A stretch of DNA of 27,230 bases from CAZYMF01 sp964648215 (GTDB lineage Bacteria; Desulfobacterota; Binatia; HRBIN30; JACQVA1): assembly GCA_964648215.1 (NCBI GenBank), contig CAZYMF010000046.1, positions 1 through 27,230 of the forward strand, read 5' to 3'. Below are positions 1 through 7,996 of this stretch, in pieces. Position numbers and translations under genes: made by a program. Within the stretch, counting starts at the first letter, position 1. Each line of letters begins with the position of its first letter. The notes beneath the pieces were generated by a model, which searched no databases, had not been told where the DNA came from, and was given only the letters and a program-made list of their open reading frames with translations.

Positions 1-687
1 GCCATCGGCCAGCTCGCCGCCGGCATCGCCCACGAGATCCGCAACCCCCTGGCCATCATCATGAACGCGCTCTACGACCTGAGCGAGATCGTCGACACCG
101 CCAATCCCGAGGTGCGCGAGGACCTGCAGATCGCCAAGGACGAGATGGCGCGGGTACAGGAGATCATCACCAACCTGCTGGAGTTCTCGCGCGACTCGCG
201 CGCCGAGCTGGAGCAGGTCGACATCAACGACCTGCTGCGCCGAACCCTCCAGCTGATGCACAAGAGCCTGCAGAACGCCGACGTGCGGGTAGTCACCGCG
301 TTCGGTCTCTCGGCCCCGTGCATGGCCAACCAGAACGCACTGCGACAGATCTTCTTGAACCTGATCACCAACGCCGTCCAGGCCATGCCGCAGGGCGGCG
401 AGCTGCGGCTGCGCACCGAGTCGCTGCCCGACCACCGCGTACGCATCGAGGTCGGCGACACCGGACAGGGCATTCCGGAGGAGAACCTGAAGGACATCTT
501 CAACCCGTTCTTCACCACCAAGGCCCCGGGACAGGGGACGGGGCTGGGTCTCTCGGTGGTCCATTCCGTGGTCAAGCGCTTCCAGGGGGAAATCTCGGTG
601 CGCAGCGGCGTGAACGAGGGCACCACCTTCACCATCGACCTGCCCTGCCGCTGCGCCCAGGAGGCGGACGTGGCAGCGTACATCTGA
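1..687 (+). CDS. Sensor histidine kinase, C-terminal part (5' end outside window)
   Basis: This is the transmitter part of a sensor histidine kinase whose sensor region lies upstream of the window. The frame is open from base 1. The visible residues begin inside the HisKA dimerisation helix, with the H-box GIAHEIRNPL placing the phosphorylated His at codon 11. The HATPase_c domain follows with the N-box (NLITNAVQA), G1 box (DTGQGIP), F-box (FNPFFTTK) and G2 box (GTGLGLS), all intact, so the kinase should be active. The stop is 3 bp before the start of an NtrC-type regulator, so the two are a cognate pair in one transcript. The signal sensed cannot be told from this fragment. Confidence 0.95.
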   Translation, partial: AIGQLAAGIAHEIRNPLAIIMNALYDLSEIVDTANPEVREDLQIAKDEMARVQEIITNLLEFSRDSRAELEQVDINDLLRRTLQLMHKSLQNADVRVVTAFGLSAPCMANQNALRQIFLNLITNAVQAMPQGGELRLRTESLPDHRVRIEVGDTGQGIPEENLKDIFNPFFTTKAPGQGTGLGLSVVHSVVKRFQGEISVRSGVNEGTTFTIDLPCRCAQEADVAAYI

Positions 688-690
688 GCC

Positions 691-2046
691 ATGGCCGGCA
701 CTCACATTCTTCTCGTCGAGGACGAGCCCAACATGGTGCGCACCCTGGCGCGCATCCTCGAGCGCAAGGGCTACACCGTCGACACGGCGCCCAACGGCCA
801 GGTCGCTCTCGAGCGCCTGGCGCAGAGACCGGCCGACGTCGTCATCACCGACCTCAACATGCCGGTGATGGACGGGATGACCCTGCTACGGGAAATGCAA
901 GGGCGCGGCGGTACCCCGGTCACCATCGTGCTCACCGGCCACGGCACCATTCAGTCGGCGGTGGAGGCGATGCGGCTCGGCGCCGCGGACTACCTGATCA
1001 AGCCGTGCAACCCCGACGAGCTGCTGATCGTGGTGGAGCGGCAGCTCGAGACACGGGAGCTGCGCCGCGAGGTCACGCGGCTGACGCAGGAGCTGCGCAA
1101 GCACGACCGCTACGGGGAGATCATCGGCAAGAGCCCGGCGATGCACGACATCTACCGCGTGATCGAGGCCGTCAGCCGCAACAAGAGCAACGTCTTGCTC
1201 CACGGCGAGAACGGCACGGGCAAGGAGCTCGTCGCCCGGACCATCCACAAGAAGAGCCCGCTCGCGGACCGCCCGTTCCTGGCCGTGAACTGCGGCGCCC
1301 TGGCCGACACCCTGCTCGAAAGCCAGCTCTTCGGCCATCGCAAGGGCGCCTTCACCGGCGCCATCGAGGACCACGACGGAGTCTTTCAGGCCGCGGAAGG
1401 GGGGACCCTCTTCCTCGACGAGATCGCCGAGATCCCCCTGCCTCTCCAGGTCAAATTCCTCCGCGCCATTCAGGAGAAGGAAGTCACCCCCCTGGGCTCC
1501 ACCCGGGCCGTCCAGGTCGACGTGCGCATCATCGCCGCCACCAACCGCGACCTGGAGACCGCCGTGCAGGAGGGCAGCTTCCGTACCGACCTCTTCTATC
1601 GGCTCAACGTCGTCGCCATCCACATCCCCCCGCTGCGCGACCGGCCGCAGGACATTCCGTTACTGATCGATCACTTCATCGGCGAGTTCAGCCAGAGCTA
1701 CGGCGTCGAACCCAAACGGGTCACCCCCGAGGCGCAAAAGAGACTCGTCGACTACTCCTGGCCGGGCAATATCCGCGAGCTGCAGAACGTCATCGAGCGC
1801 GCCTTTGCCCTGTCGGGCGATCCGGTGATCGGCGAGCAGGATCTTCCCCCCCGTCTCCTCGCCCCGGTGGGCGGGCCGGGGATGGACGCGGAATTGAGCG
1901 ATCCCCTGCCCTTCGACGAGCTCGAGCGGCTCAACATCCTGGCTGCCCTGCGCAAGAGCGGCGGCAACAAGAACGAGGCGGCCCGCCTGCTGCACATCGA
2001 CCGCCAGCGACTCTACCGCAAGCTCGAGAAATACGGGCTCGGCTGA
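691..2046 (+). CDS. NtrC-family sigma-54-dependent response regulator
   Basis: A 451-residue activator with the full three-domain NtrC layout. The receiver domain has the acidic pair E10/D11, phospho-acceptor D54 and the KP motif. The AAA+ domain has Walker A GENGTGKE, the sigma-54-contacting GAFTGA loop and Walker B GGTLFLDEI. A Fis-type helix-turn-helix closes the protein (NKNEAARLLHIDRQRLYRKL). All key residues are present, so it should be a phosphorylation-controlled activator of sigma-54 promoters. It starts 3 bp after the histidine kinase stop. A sigma-54-like promoter lies just downstream in front of the next gene, which is a plausible target. The ligand and regulon are unknown. Confidence 0.96.
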   Translation: MAGTHILLVEDEPNMVRTLARILERKGYTVDTAPNGQVALERLAQRPADVVITDLNMPVMDGMTLLREMQGRGGTPVTIVLTGHGTIQSAVEAMRLGAADYLIKPCNPDELLIVVERQLETRELRREVTRLTQELRKHDRYGEIIGKSPAMHDIYRVIEAVSRNKSNVLLHGENGTGKELVARTIHKKSPLADRPFLAVNCGALADTLLESQLFGHRKGAFTGAIEDHDGVFQAAEGGTLFLDEIAEIPLPLQVKFLRAIQEKEVTPLGSTRAVQVDVRIIAATNRDLETAVQEGSFRTDLFYRLNVVAIHIPPLRDRPQDIPLLIDHFIGEFSQSYGVEPKRVTPEAQKRLVDYSWPGNIRELQNVIERAFALSGDPVIGEQDLPPRLLAPVGGPGMDAELSDPLPFDELERLNILAALRKSGGNKNEAARLLHIDRQRLYRKLEKYGLG

Positions 2047-2065
2047 GAGCCAGTGTTCGTTTTTT
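2036..2065 (+). terminator. Possible weak terminator after the two-component pair
   Basis: A 5-bp stem (GGCTC at 2036-2040, GAGCC at 2047-2051) overlaps the regulator's stop codon. It is followed 8 nt later by six T residues (2060-2065). The stem is short and the gap to the T-run is long, so this is only a candidate intrinsic terminator. Confidence 0.25.
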
Positions 2066-2088
2066 CGATCCTCGCGGTCACGTTTCGA

Positions 2089-2096
2089 CACATGTG
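2089..2096. promoter_or_regulatory. Palindrome, possible activator (UAS) site
   Basis: The perfect 8-bp palindrome CACATGTG lies about 60-70 bp upstream of the -24/-12 element at 2157-2172. That is a position where NtrC-type activators can bind. It is the only clear symmetric site in this gap. Assignment to the upstream regulator is inference. Confidence 0.25.
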
Positions 2097-2156
2097 GAAT
2101 GCGCCGTCCCCATCGCAACCGGTCACCGCAATCGTGCGCTCCCCCGTTGGCGCCGA

Positions 2157-2172
2157 TGGCATCATTTCTGCT
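2157..2172 (+). promoter_or_regulatory. Candidate sigma-54 (-24/-12) promoter
   Basis: The sequence TGGCATCATTTCTGCT matches the -24/-12 consensus TGGCAC-N5-TTGCW. It has TGGCA at -24 and TGCT at -12, with the correct GG-to-GC spacing of 10 bases. It ends about 45 bp before the start of the receiver-like gene and follows a gene for a sigma-54 activator. Confidence 0.55.
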
Positions 2173-2217
2173 CTATAAGCTGCTCATGAGAGGTCGTCTC
2201 TCCGAGGGTGCGAGAGG

Positions 2218-2628
2218 ATGCCTGCCAGCCCTGAGTCTCCGCTAAGCCCGAAGCGCCTGCTCCTGGTAGTCTGCAACCCCAACTTCCGCCGAACACTCGA
2301 GCGGATCCTGGCCCGCTGCGGTCACGCCGTGGACGGGGTGACGTCGGGGGAGGAAGCTCTCTCCCGTATGGAGCGATGCTCCTACGACGCCGTGATCTCG
2401 GAGGTCTTCCTGCCGGGCAACGTGTGCGGCCTGACCGTGCTCGAGCAGGTTCACCGGCATCGCCCCGAGCTGCCGATCATCCTGCTCACCGAAGGGGAAA
2501 CGGCCCGCCTGCGCGCCAAGCTGCAGCATTGCCGCAGCGTCCACTGCCTTCCCCTGCCCGTCGACGTCGATCAGCTCAAACGGCTGATCGCGGCCAGCAC
2601 CACCCTGCCCACTCGATCAGTCGCCTAG
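2218..2628 (+). CDS. Degenerate single-domain receiver protein (pseudo-receiver)
   Basis: A 136-residue protein that is almost only a response-regulator receiver fold (about residues 12-125), without an output domain. The fold signature is clear (beta1 LLLVV, loop after beta3 EVFLPG, beta4 IILLT) but the phosphorylation site is not. The acidic pair after beta1 is C19-N20, the phospho-acceptor Asp is Glu62, and the conserved Lys after beta5 is Leu113. Only the Thr switch residue (T91) remains. It should not be phosphorylated in the normal way, and Glu62 might mimic a phosphorylated state. A sigma-54-like promoter precedes it and it follows the kinase/NtrC pair. Its stop overlaps the convergent exonuclease gene by 12 bp. 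The role is unknown; a decoy, adaptor or feedback protein is possible. Confidence 0.88.
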   Translation: MPASPESPLSPKRLLLVVCNPNFRRTLERILARCGHAVDGVTSGEEALSRMERCSYDAVISEVFLPGNVCGLTVLEQVHRHRPELPIILLTEGETARLRAKLQHCRSVHCLPLPVDVDQLKRLIAASTTLPTRSVA

Positions 2629-3339
2629 CTCGGCCCGAAACGGCTCCGCCGCCCGCCACAACCGCTCGAGCTCGTCCGCCGCGATGCGGTCGCGCAGGCG
2701 TTCGACCCGCAGGAACAGCAGATAGGTCTGGATGACGTCGCGCCGACAGTAGGCGCGGATCTCGGCCGTTCTGCCCGATTCCCAGAGCCGCTGCACCTCG
2801 CTTCCCCGCACCTCGCTCTTGCCGGGAAGGCCGATCAGCTTGGTCAGGAGATCGAGCCCGCCGCGGACCCGGTAGGCACCGTAATTGGTGATGAACTCGT
2901 GCAGGTCGTAGTGACGCTCGGAGAAGCGGCTCCGCGCGCTGTTGCGCTCATTGAAGTAGCGCGGCACGGCCACGCCGTGGCGGAGCGCCTGCAGCTCCAT
3001 CACCGGCAGGTCGAACCCTCTGCCGTTGAAGCTGATCAGGGCCCCGTCGAGAGCCGCGACACGGGCCCAGAACTCCCGCGCCAGCTCCGCTTCCGCCAGC
3101 TCCGGTCCTGCCAGGGTCTCCAGCGACGTCAACGACCGATCCTCGGCCACCCGACCGAGCGTGATACATACCGGCACATGGAAGGAGACGGGGAAGAAGT
3201 CACTGCCCCGCTCCTCCAGCAACTGACGGCGAGCGCTCTCATAGGCCTCGTCGTCGCTGGAGCCTTCGCCGGGCCGGTAGACGGCGCGCACCAGCGCCTT
3301 GTCGATCCTCGTCTCGATGTCGAAGACAAGATGCTTCAC
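2617..3339 (-). CDS. Predicted 3'-5' exonuclease, PolB proofreading-domain type
   Basis: A 240-residue DEDDy-type exonuclease resembling the proofreading domain of family B DNA polymerases (DNA_pol_B_exo2 family). Exo I is FDIET with D7 and E9, Exo II is the SFNGRGFDLPV segment, and Exo III is YCRRDV, where Tyr and Asp complete the metal site. It likely removes nucleotides from 3' ends with two divalent metals; the substrate and pathway are not known. A GTG start at 3339 is chosen because it gives FDIET at the usual place and overlaps the upstream methyltransferase stop in a GTGA arrangement, showing translational coupling. Reading further upstream in this frame only gives an Arg/Gly-rich shadow. 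Its 3' end overlaps the convergent receiver-like gene by 12 bp. Confidence 0.9.
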   Translation of the reverse strand: MKHLVFDIETRIDKALVRAVYRPGEGSSDDEAYESARRQLLEERGSDFFPVSFHVPVCITLGRVAEDRSLTSLETLAGPELAEAELAREFWARVAALDGALISFNGRGFDLPVMELQALRHGVAVPRYFNERNSARSRFSERHYDLHEFITNYGAYRVRGGLDLLTKLIGLPGKSEVRGSEVQRLWESGRTAEIRAYCRRDVIQTYLLFLRVERLRDRIAADELERLWRAAEPFRAELGD

Positions 3340-3965
3340 CGCCGCCACCTCGCCCGCAGCAGGCGCACCCACACCCGGCGCCCCTCTTCCATCTCCGAGG
3401 TGCGGCTCTCCTCGACCTCGAAGGCCGCCGCCATCAGGTCGGGCAGTGCCCGCTCCTCTGCCCGGACCGACTCGGCGATCCACAGCTCGCCGTCCGCCGC
3501 CAAGTGGGCACGGGCGAAGTCGAGCAGGCCCTGGTGCGACGCCGGCTCGTAGGTCACGTCGGCCGCGAGACAGACATCGAATTGGCTCCTCACCGCGTCG
3601 TGACGCCAGTCCATGGCGAGGACCGCCCCGGCAAGCCGGTTGCGTTCGAGGTTTCGCTTGGCGAAGGCGAGGGCCTCCAGATTGCGATCGCTCAGGACCA
3701 CGCGGGCCCCGCAGCGGGCGGCGGCCAGCCCCGGCAGACCGAGACCACAACCGAGCTCGACGACCCGGCGGCCGCGGATTCTCGGCGCGGCGGCCGCCAC
3801 CACTCGCGCCAGCGCGCGTGCCGCCGGCCAGAGGTGGGCCCAGTACGGCGGCTCGCTCACTTCCTCTTCGCGCAGCAGCGCCTCGACGTCGACGTAGCGC
3901 CCCAGGTCGGGCAAGCGCAGCAACCGCAACGAGCGCCCCGGAAGGTCGGCAACGACGAGCTCCAT
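3336..3965 (-). CDS. Class I SAM-dependent methyltransferase (Methyltransf_16 / ETFB-lysine-methyltransferase-like)
   Basis: A 209-residue Rossmann methyltransferase. Motif I is VVELGCGLGLPGLAA, followed by the acidic end of beta2 (LSDRN) and an ADVTYE motif after beta4. That motif, and the segment PYWAHLWPAARALA before motif I, are typical of the protein-lysine methyltransferase group that includes METTL20/ETFB-KMT. A protein substrate is therefore likely but not shown. The ATG at 3965 is chosen because longer readings overlap the metallopeptidase gene and add a Ser/Arg-rich tail that looks non-coding. It starts 19 bp after the metallopeptidase stop and overlaps the exonuclease start by 4 bp, so the three genes form one unit. 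Confidence 0.9.
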   Translation of the reverse strand: MELVVADLPGRSLRLLRLPDLGRYVDVEALLREEEVSEPPYWAHLWPAARALARVVAAAAPRIRGRRVVELGCGLGLPGLAAARCGARVVLSDRNLEALAFAKRNLERNRLAGAVLAMDWRHDAVRSQFDVCLAADVTYEPASHQGLLDFARAHLAADGELWIAESVRAEERALPDLMAAAFEVEESRTSEMEEGRRVWVRLLRARWRR

Positions 3966-3984
3966 CTCGCCCGCCGCCGAGGTC

Positions 3985-4353
3985 CTAATAGCCGGCTGCG
4001 CGGATCTCGGCATCGTCGAGTCCGAAGTAGTGGCCGACCTCGTGGACCACCGTCTTGGCCACTTGCCGGCGGATGGCCTCGGGAGACCGACAGACACGCA
4101 CCAAGGGCCGATAGAAGATCGTGATCTTGTCCGGCAGGGTCATCCCGTAGCTCGAGTCGCGCTGGCTCAAGGGCACCCCCTGATAGAGGCCGAACAGAGT
4201 GTCGCGTCGCGGGTCCAGACCCAGCTGGTCTAGCTGCTCCACGCTGGGCTCGTCCTCGACGACCACCGCGACGTTCTCGATTCGCGCCGCGAACTGCTCC
4301 GGCAGACTGTCGAGCGCCTCGCTCACCAGCTCCTCGAATCGCCGTCGATCCAT
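3985..4353 (-). CDS. Small zincin-like metallopeptidase family protein (DUF1025 type)
   Basis: A 122-residue protein carrying HEVGHYFGLDD at residues 104-114, an HExxHxxGxxD zinc motif (H104, E105, H108, D114). Length and motif position close to the C-terminus match the small bacterial metallopeptidase family PF06262 (DUF1025). It has no signal peptide, so it is cytoplasmic. Substrates of this family are not established. The ATG at 4353 gives the typical N-terminus MDRRRFEELV; an upstream Met at 4428 would add a Ser/Gly/Ala stretch unlike the family. It is the first gene of the minus-strand unit with the methyltransferase and exonuclease. Confidence 0.9.
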   Translation of the reverse strand: MDRRRFEELVSEALDSLPEQFAARIENVAVVVEDEPSVEQLDQLGLDPRRDTLFGLYQGVPLSQRDSSYGMTLPDKITIFYRPLVRVCRSPEAIRRQVAKTVVHEVGHYFGLDDAEIRAAGY

Positions 4354-4440
4354 CGCCCGAATGATAGCCGCGATGGGCGCGCCTCGTCCAGCAACCGAGC
4401 TTGACCGCCCGGGCGAATCCTGACACAAGCCCGAGAAATC

Positions 4441-5181
4441 ATGAAGACGAGCTTGCCTGTCATCGCCGTGCTCGCCGCGCTCGTGCTGAGCGCCTGCGGA
4501 ACGTCCGGGACCAATCCGCTACGCCCGAGGGAAGCCGACTTCCGCGTGATCGCTCCCAGCGGCACCCCGTACATGGTGGTCTTCCAGGCGAGCAACGGTC
4601 CGGAACACCATCCGCCCGCGGCCGACCTGATCGCACCGCACACCTTCGCCTTCCTCAACGCCGGATCTCCGGACCCCACCACCCCAGGCGTGCCGCCCGA
4701 ACCGGTTGTGACCGGAGTCTTTCAAGGCGCCATGGCCCCAGACGATGTGAACATCGAGCTCCGACTAGGCTTCGTCGACAGCCCGTCGAGCGTGGTCGCC
4801 ACGACGATCATCCCGGCCGGCTCCGATGCCACGACGACCATCGGCACCGAGGGGACACCCGAGATCGACAATTCGCTACCCGAGATTCGTATGGAGGTCA
4901 CGGCAACCGATCCGCAAGGAAACCTGGCCACCGACGTCGAGTTCAACGCCAGCGTGGGAGACGCCGACTCCACGATTCTCCCCTGTGGTGACACCGTAAT
5001 CTGTCACACGCCGGTGACTTTCTACTTCGAGAACCCGAACACGTCGATCAGCGCGAACATCAACAAGCTCAACCAGGACGATCGCGTCTTGCGGATCGAT
5101 CTCTATGTGAATGATCAGCTCCGCGACAGCGCTTCGGTCACCACGAATGACCCCAGCGGCAACGTCCAAGCCGACCTGTGA
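4441..5181 (+). CDS. Putative lipoprotein of unknown function
   Basis: A 246-residue exported lipoprotein. The N-terminus has a short positive region, a hydrophobic stretch and the lipobox LSAC, with the lipidated Cys at residue 19. The mature part is rich in Thr, Pro, Asp and beta-prone segments and suggests immunoglobulin-like or beta-sandwich folds. Two Cys in the segment PCGDTVICHTP could form a disulfide. I do not recognise the family. It is transcribed divergently from the metallopeptidase gene (87 bp apart) and convergently to sucC. Confidence 0.85.
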   Translation: MKTSLPVIAVLAALVLSACGTSGTNPLRPREADFRVIAPSGTPYMVVFQASNGPEHHPPAADLIAPHTFAFLNAGSPDPTTPGVPPEPVVTGVFQGAMAPDDVNIELRLGFVDSPSSVVATTIIPAGSDATTTIGTEGTPEIDNSLPEIRMEVTATDPQGNLATDVEFNASVGDADSTILPCGDTVICHTPVTFYFENPNTSISANINKLNQDDRVLRIDLYVNDQLRDSASVTTNDPSGNVQADL

Positions 5182-5202
5182 ACCAGGCCGGACCCCGAAC
5201 TC

Positions 5203-5211
5203 TTATCCACA
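5203..5211 (+). promoter_or_regulatory. Perfect DnaA box
   Basis: TTATCCACA is an exact match to the strict DnaA-box consensus TTATNCACA. It lies 22 bp after the lipoprotein stop codon in a non-coding, comparatively AT-rich stretch. Confidence 0.6.
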
Positions 5212-5389
5212 ATTGACCGCTTTTTGCCGTAATGTGGCGGGAAAATTACCTCTCCTCGCGTCACACGCGAACCTGCCACCCCAACCCATTGATTCCCTGA
5301 CGCTTTTCCGCAACATGCGAGCTGCCCGTTTCGGTGGCAAATCAAGGAATTCCTACCCAGAAGCGGGCGCCCGCGCTTTGATCAACAGC

Positions 5390-5398
5390 TTATCCACA
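5390..5398 (+). promoter_or_regulatory. Second perfect DnaA box within overlapping hairpins
   Basis: A second exact TTATCCACA in the same orientation as the first. It is embedded in two mutually exclusive inverted repeats: TCCACAG/CTGTGGA (5393-5399 and 5404-5410, 4-nt loop) and CAGCTT/AAGCTG (5386-5391 and 5401-5406). The right arm of the first hairpin resembles an inverted, imperfect DnaA box (TGTGGACTT, 5405-5413). It sits just after the end of sucC. Confidence 0.6.
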
Positions 5399-5418
5399 GA
5401 AAGCTGTGGACTTCCGGT

Positions 5419-6582
<1,164 letters not shown>

Positions 6583-6602
6583 CTCTCTCCTGTCGCGAAG
6601 AA

Positions 6603-6628
6603 GGCGCGCCGGCCCGTACCGGCGCGCC
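6603..6628. repeat. Perfect 10-bp inverted repeat between mdh and sucC
   Basis: GGCGCGCCGG (6603-6612) and CCGGCGCGCC (6619-6628) form a perfect 10-bp all-G/C stem with a 6-nt loop, just upstream of the sucC ribosome site. There is no T-run directly after it on the transcribed strand. An mRNA processing or stability element, or an attenuating hairpin between the two genes, is more likely than a full intrinsic terminator. Confidence 0.55.
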
Positions 6629-6673
6629 CTACTTACTCAGCCGCAAGGAAAACTTCAAGAAAAAATCCGCCGC

Positions 6674-7615
6674 TCACTTGGGCAGGAACTTCTCCGTCGC
6701 TTCGACCAGCTCGTGGACGTGGGTGACGGAGAGGTCGAGGGCCTTGCGCTCGTCCGCCGTCAGTTCCATCTCGACGACGCGCTCCACGCCGCCCGCGCCG
6801 ATCACCACCGGCACGCCGACATAGAAGCCCTTCACCCCGTACTCGCCTTCCAACAGTGCGGCGCAGGGGAGGATCTGTTTGCGGTCGAACAGATAGGCCT
6901 CGGCCATCTGGATCGCCGCGTGCGCCGGCGAGTAGAATGCCGAGCCCGTCTTCAGCAGGTTGACGATCTCGCCGCCCGCCTTGCGCACGCGGGCCTCGAT
7001 CGCATCCAGCCGCTCGGGCTTGATCAGCTTCGCCACCGGCACGCCGCCGACCTGACAGTAGCTGCGCACCGGCACCATGTCGTCGCCGTGACCGCCGAGG
7101 ACGATGGCGTTGACGCTCTGCACCGAAACGCCGAGCTCCATGGCGACGAAGGTGCGGTAGCGCGACGAGTCGAGCACGCCGGCCTGGCCGACGACGCGCT
7201 GCTTGGGGAAGCCGGTGATGCGCTTCATCACCGTCACCATGGCGTCGAGCGGGTTGGTGATGACGATGACGAACGCGTTGGGGGCGTGGTCGCGGATATT
7301 GCCGGCGACGTCGAGCATGATCTTGGTGTTCACCGACAGCAGGTCGTCGCGGCTCATCCCCGGTTTGCGGGCCAGCCCGGCGGTGACGATGCAGACGTCG
7401 GCGCCCTTGATGTCGTCGTACTTGTTGGTGCCGACGATCGAGGCGTCGAACCCTTCGATCGGTCCCGACTCGAGCAGATCCAAGGCCTTGCCTTGCGGCA
7501 ATCCCTCCACCACGTCGAACAGGACGACGTCGCCCAGCCCCTTGAGGGCGGCCAGGTGCGCCAGCGTTCCACCGATCATCCCCGCCCCGATCAGGGCAAC
7601 TTTTCTTCGTGCCAT
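6674..7615 (-). CDS. mdh: Malate dehydrogenase, LDH-like type
   Basis: A 313-residue NAD-dependent malate dehydrogenase that interconverts malate and oxaloacetate in the TCA cycle. Visible signatures are the dinucleotide loop GAGMIGG (residues 10-16), Asp34 at the end of beta2 favouring NAD over NADP, substrate-binding Arg83 and Arg89 in LARKPGMSR, the D149/R152 pair in VLDSSR and catalytic His176 in GGHGDDM. Arg in the mobile loop marks malate rather than lactate specificity. The ATG at 7615 has a good upstream AAAGGTGAT; a Met 18 codons upstream lacks support. It is the first gene of the mdh-sucC pair. A weak promoter-like element lies about 150 bp upstream. Confidence 0.97.
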   Translation of the reverse strand: MARRKVALIGAGMIGGTLAHLAALKGLGDVVLFDVVEGLPQGKALDLLESGPIEGFDASIVGTNKYDDIKGADVCIVTAGLARKPGMSRDDLLSVNTKIMLDVAGNIRDHAPNAFVIVITNPLDAMVTVMKRITGFPKQRVVGQAGVLDSSRYRTFVAMELGVSVQSVNAIVLGGHGDDMVPVRSYCQVGGVPVAKLIKPERLDAIEARVRKAGGEIVNLLKTGSAFYSPAHAAIQMAEAYLFDRKQILPCAALLEGEYGVKGFYVGVPVVIGAGGVERVVEMELTADERKALDLSVTHVHELVEATEKFLPK

Positions 7616-7765
7616 CGAATCACCTTTCCCTTTGTGGATTAGAGCTCGAACCTCTCCCGGCTGGAACATCCGCCGCGCGCCGCCGCGACGCCCTCGGCGA
7701 AGATCATGGCGCCACCGGCAGTGACTGAGTTTCTTATGGGCGCCCAGGCACCCATGCTCCGTTGC

Positions 7766-7794
7766 TTATAAACCCCGCTCGGGCGGTGCCGCAA
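7766..7794 (-). promoter_or_regulatory. Candidate promoter for mdh-sucC
   Basis: On the minus strand a TTGCGG -35-like hexamer (7789-7794) is followed after exactly 17 bp by TTATAA (7766-7771), one of the few AT-rich hexamers in this GC-rich gap. It would give a leader of about 145 nt before mdh. The -35 match is weak. Confidence 0.3.
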
Positions 7795-7855
7795 GTAGCC
7801 CCCCGACGAAGGCCGACGCCGCGGACGCGACGACCTTCGCGCGCGGTGGCTTAAG

Positions 7856-7986
7856 CAGCCCGTTGAAAAACCCCACCCCATGCTTCGACACGCTCAGCAT
7901 GAGCGGAGCCCCACTCTAACTTCAAAAGGCTTTCCCCGCTCACCCTGAGCTTGTCGAAGGGTGTCTTCGCGTTTTTCAACGGGCTG
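7856..7986. repeat. Nested inverted-repeat element (REP/BIME- or MITE-like)
   Basis: This 131-bp non-coding element has 16-bp perfect terminal inverted repeats (CAGCCCGTTGAAAAAC at 7856-7871 and its complement at 7971-7986). Inside are 24-bp inverted arms at 7883-7906 and 7936-7959 that match at 21 of 24 positions. The inner arms are of the CTTCGACAAGCTCAG type, a palindromic repeat found dispersed between genes in many GC-rich bacterial genomes. No transposase is near. It fills much of the 381-bp gap between the acylase stop and mdh start and may act as a transcript-end hairpin for the acylase gene. The remaining gap (7616-7855) has only the promoter-like element. Confidence 0.75.
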
Positions 7987-7996
7987 TTACTCCCCC

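Larger units (their letters stand above)
5182..5418. other. Non-coding spacer with DnaA-box cluster
   Basis: This 237-bp gap lies between the convergent ends of the lipoprotein and sucC genes and has no credible gene. It is more AT-rich than its surroundings, holds two perfect DnaA boxes and several inverted repeats, and includes GTAAT/ATTAC arms around 5229-5249 and the palindrome TTGATCAA at 5378-5385. A replication-related or DnaA-titrating site is possible. Nothing else in the window resembles an origin. Confidence 0.45.

Noticed and set aside
318..2189. A 623-codon plus-strand frame across the kinase and regulator genes
   Set aside because: Low-complexity His/Arg/Pro-rich shadow of two genes with complete family motifs in other frames.
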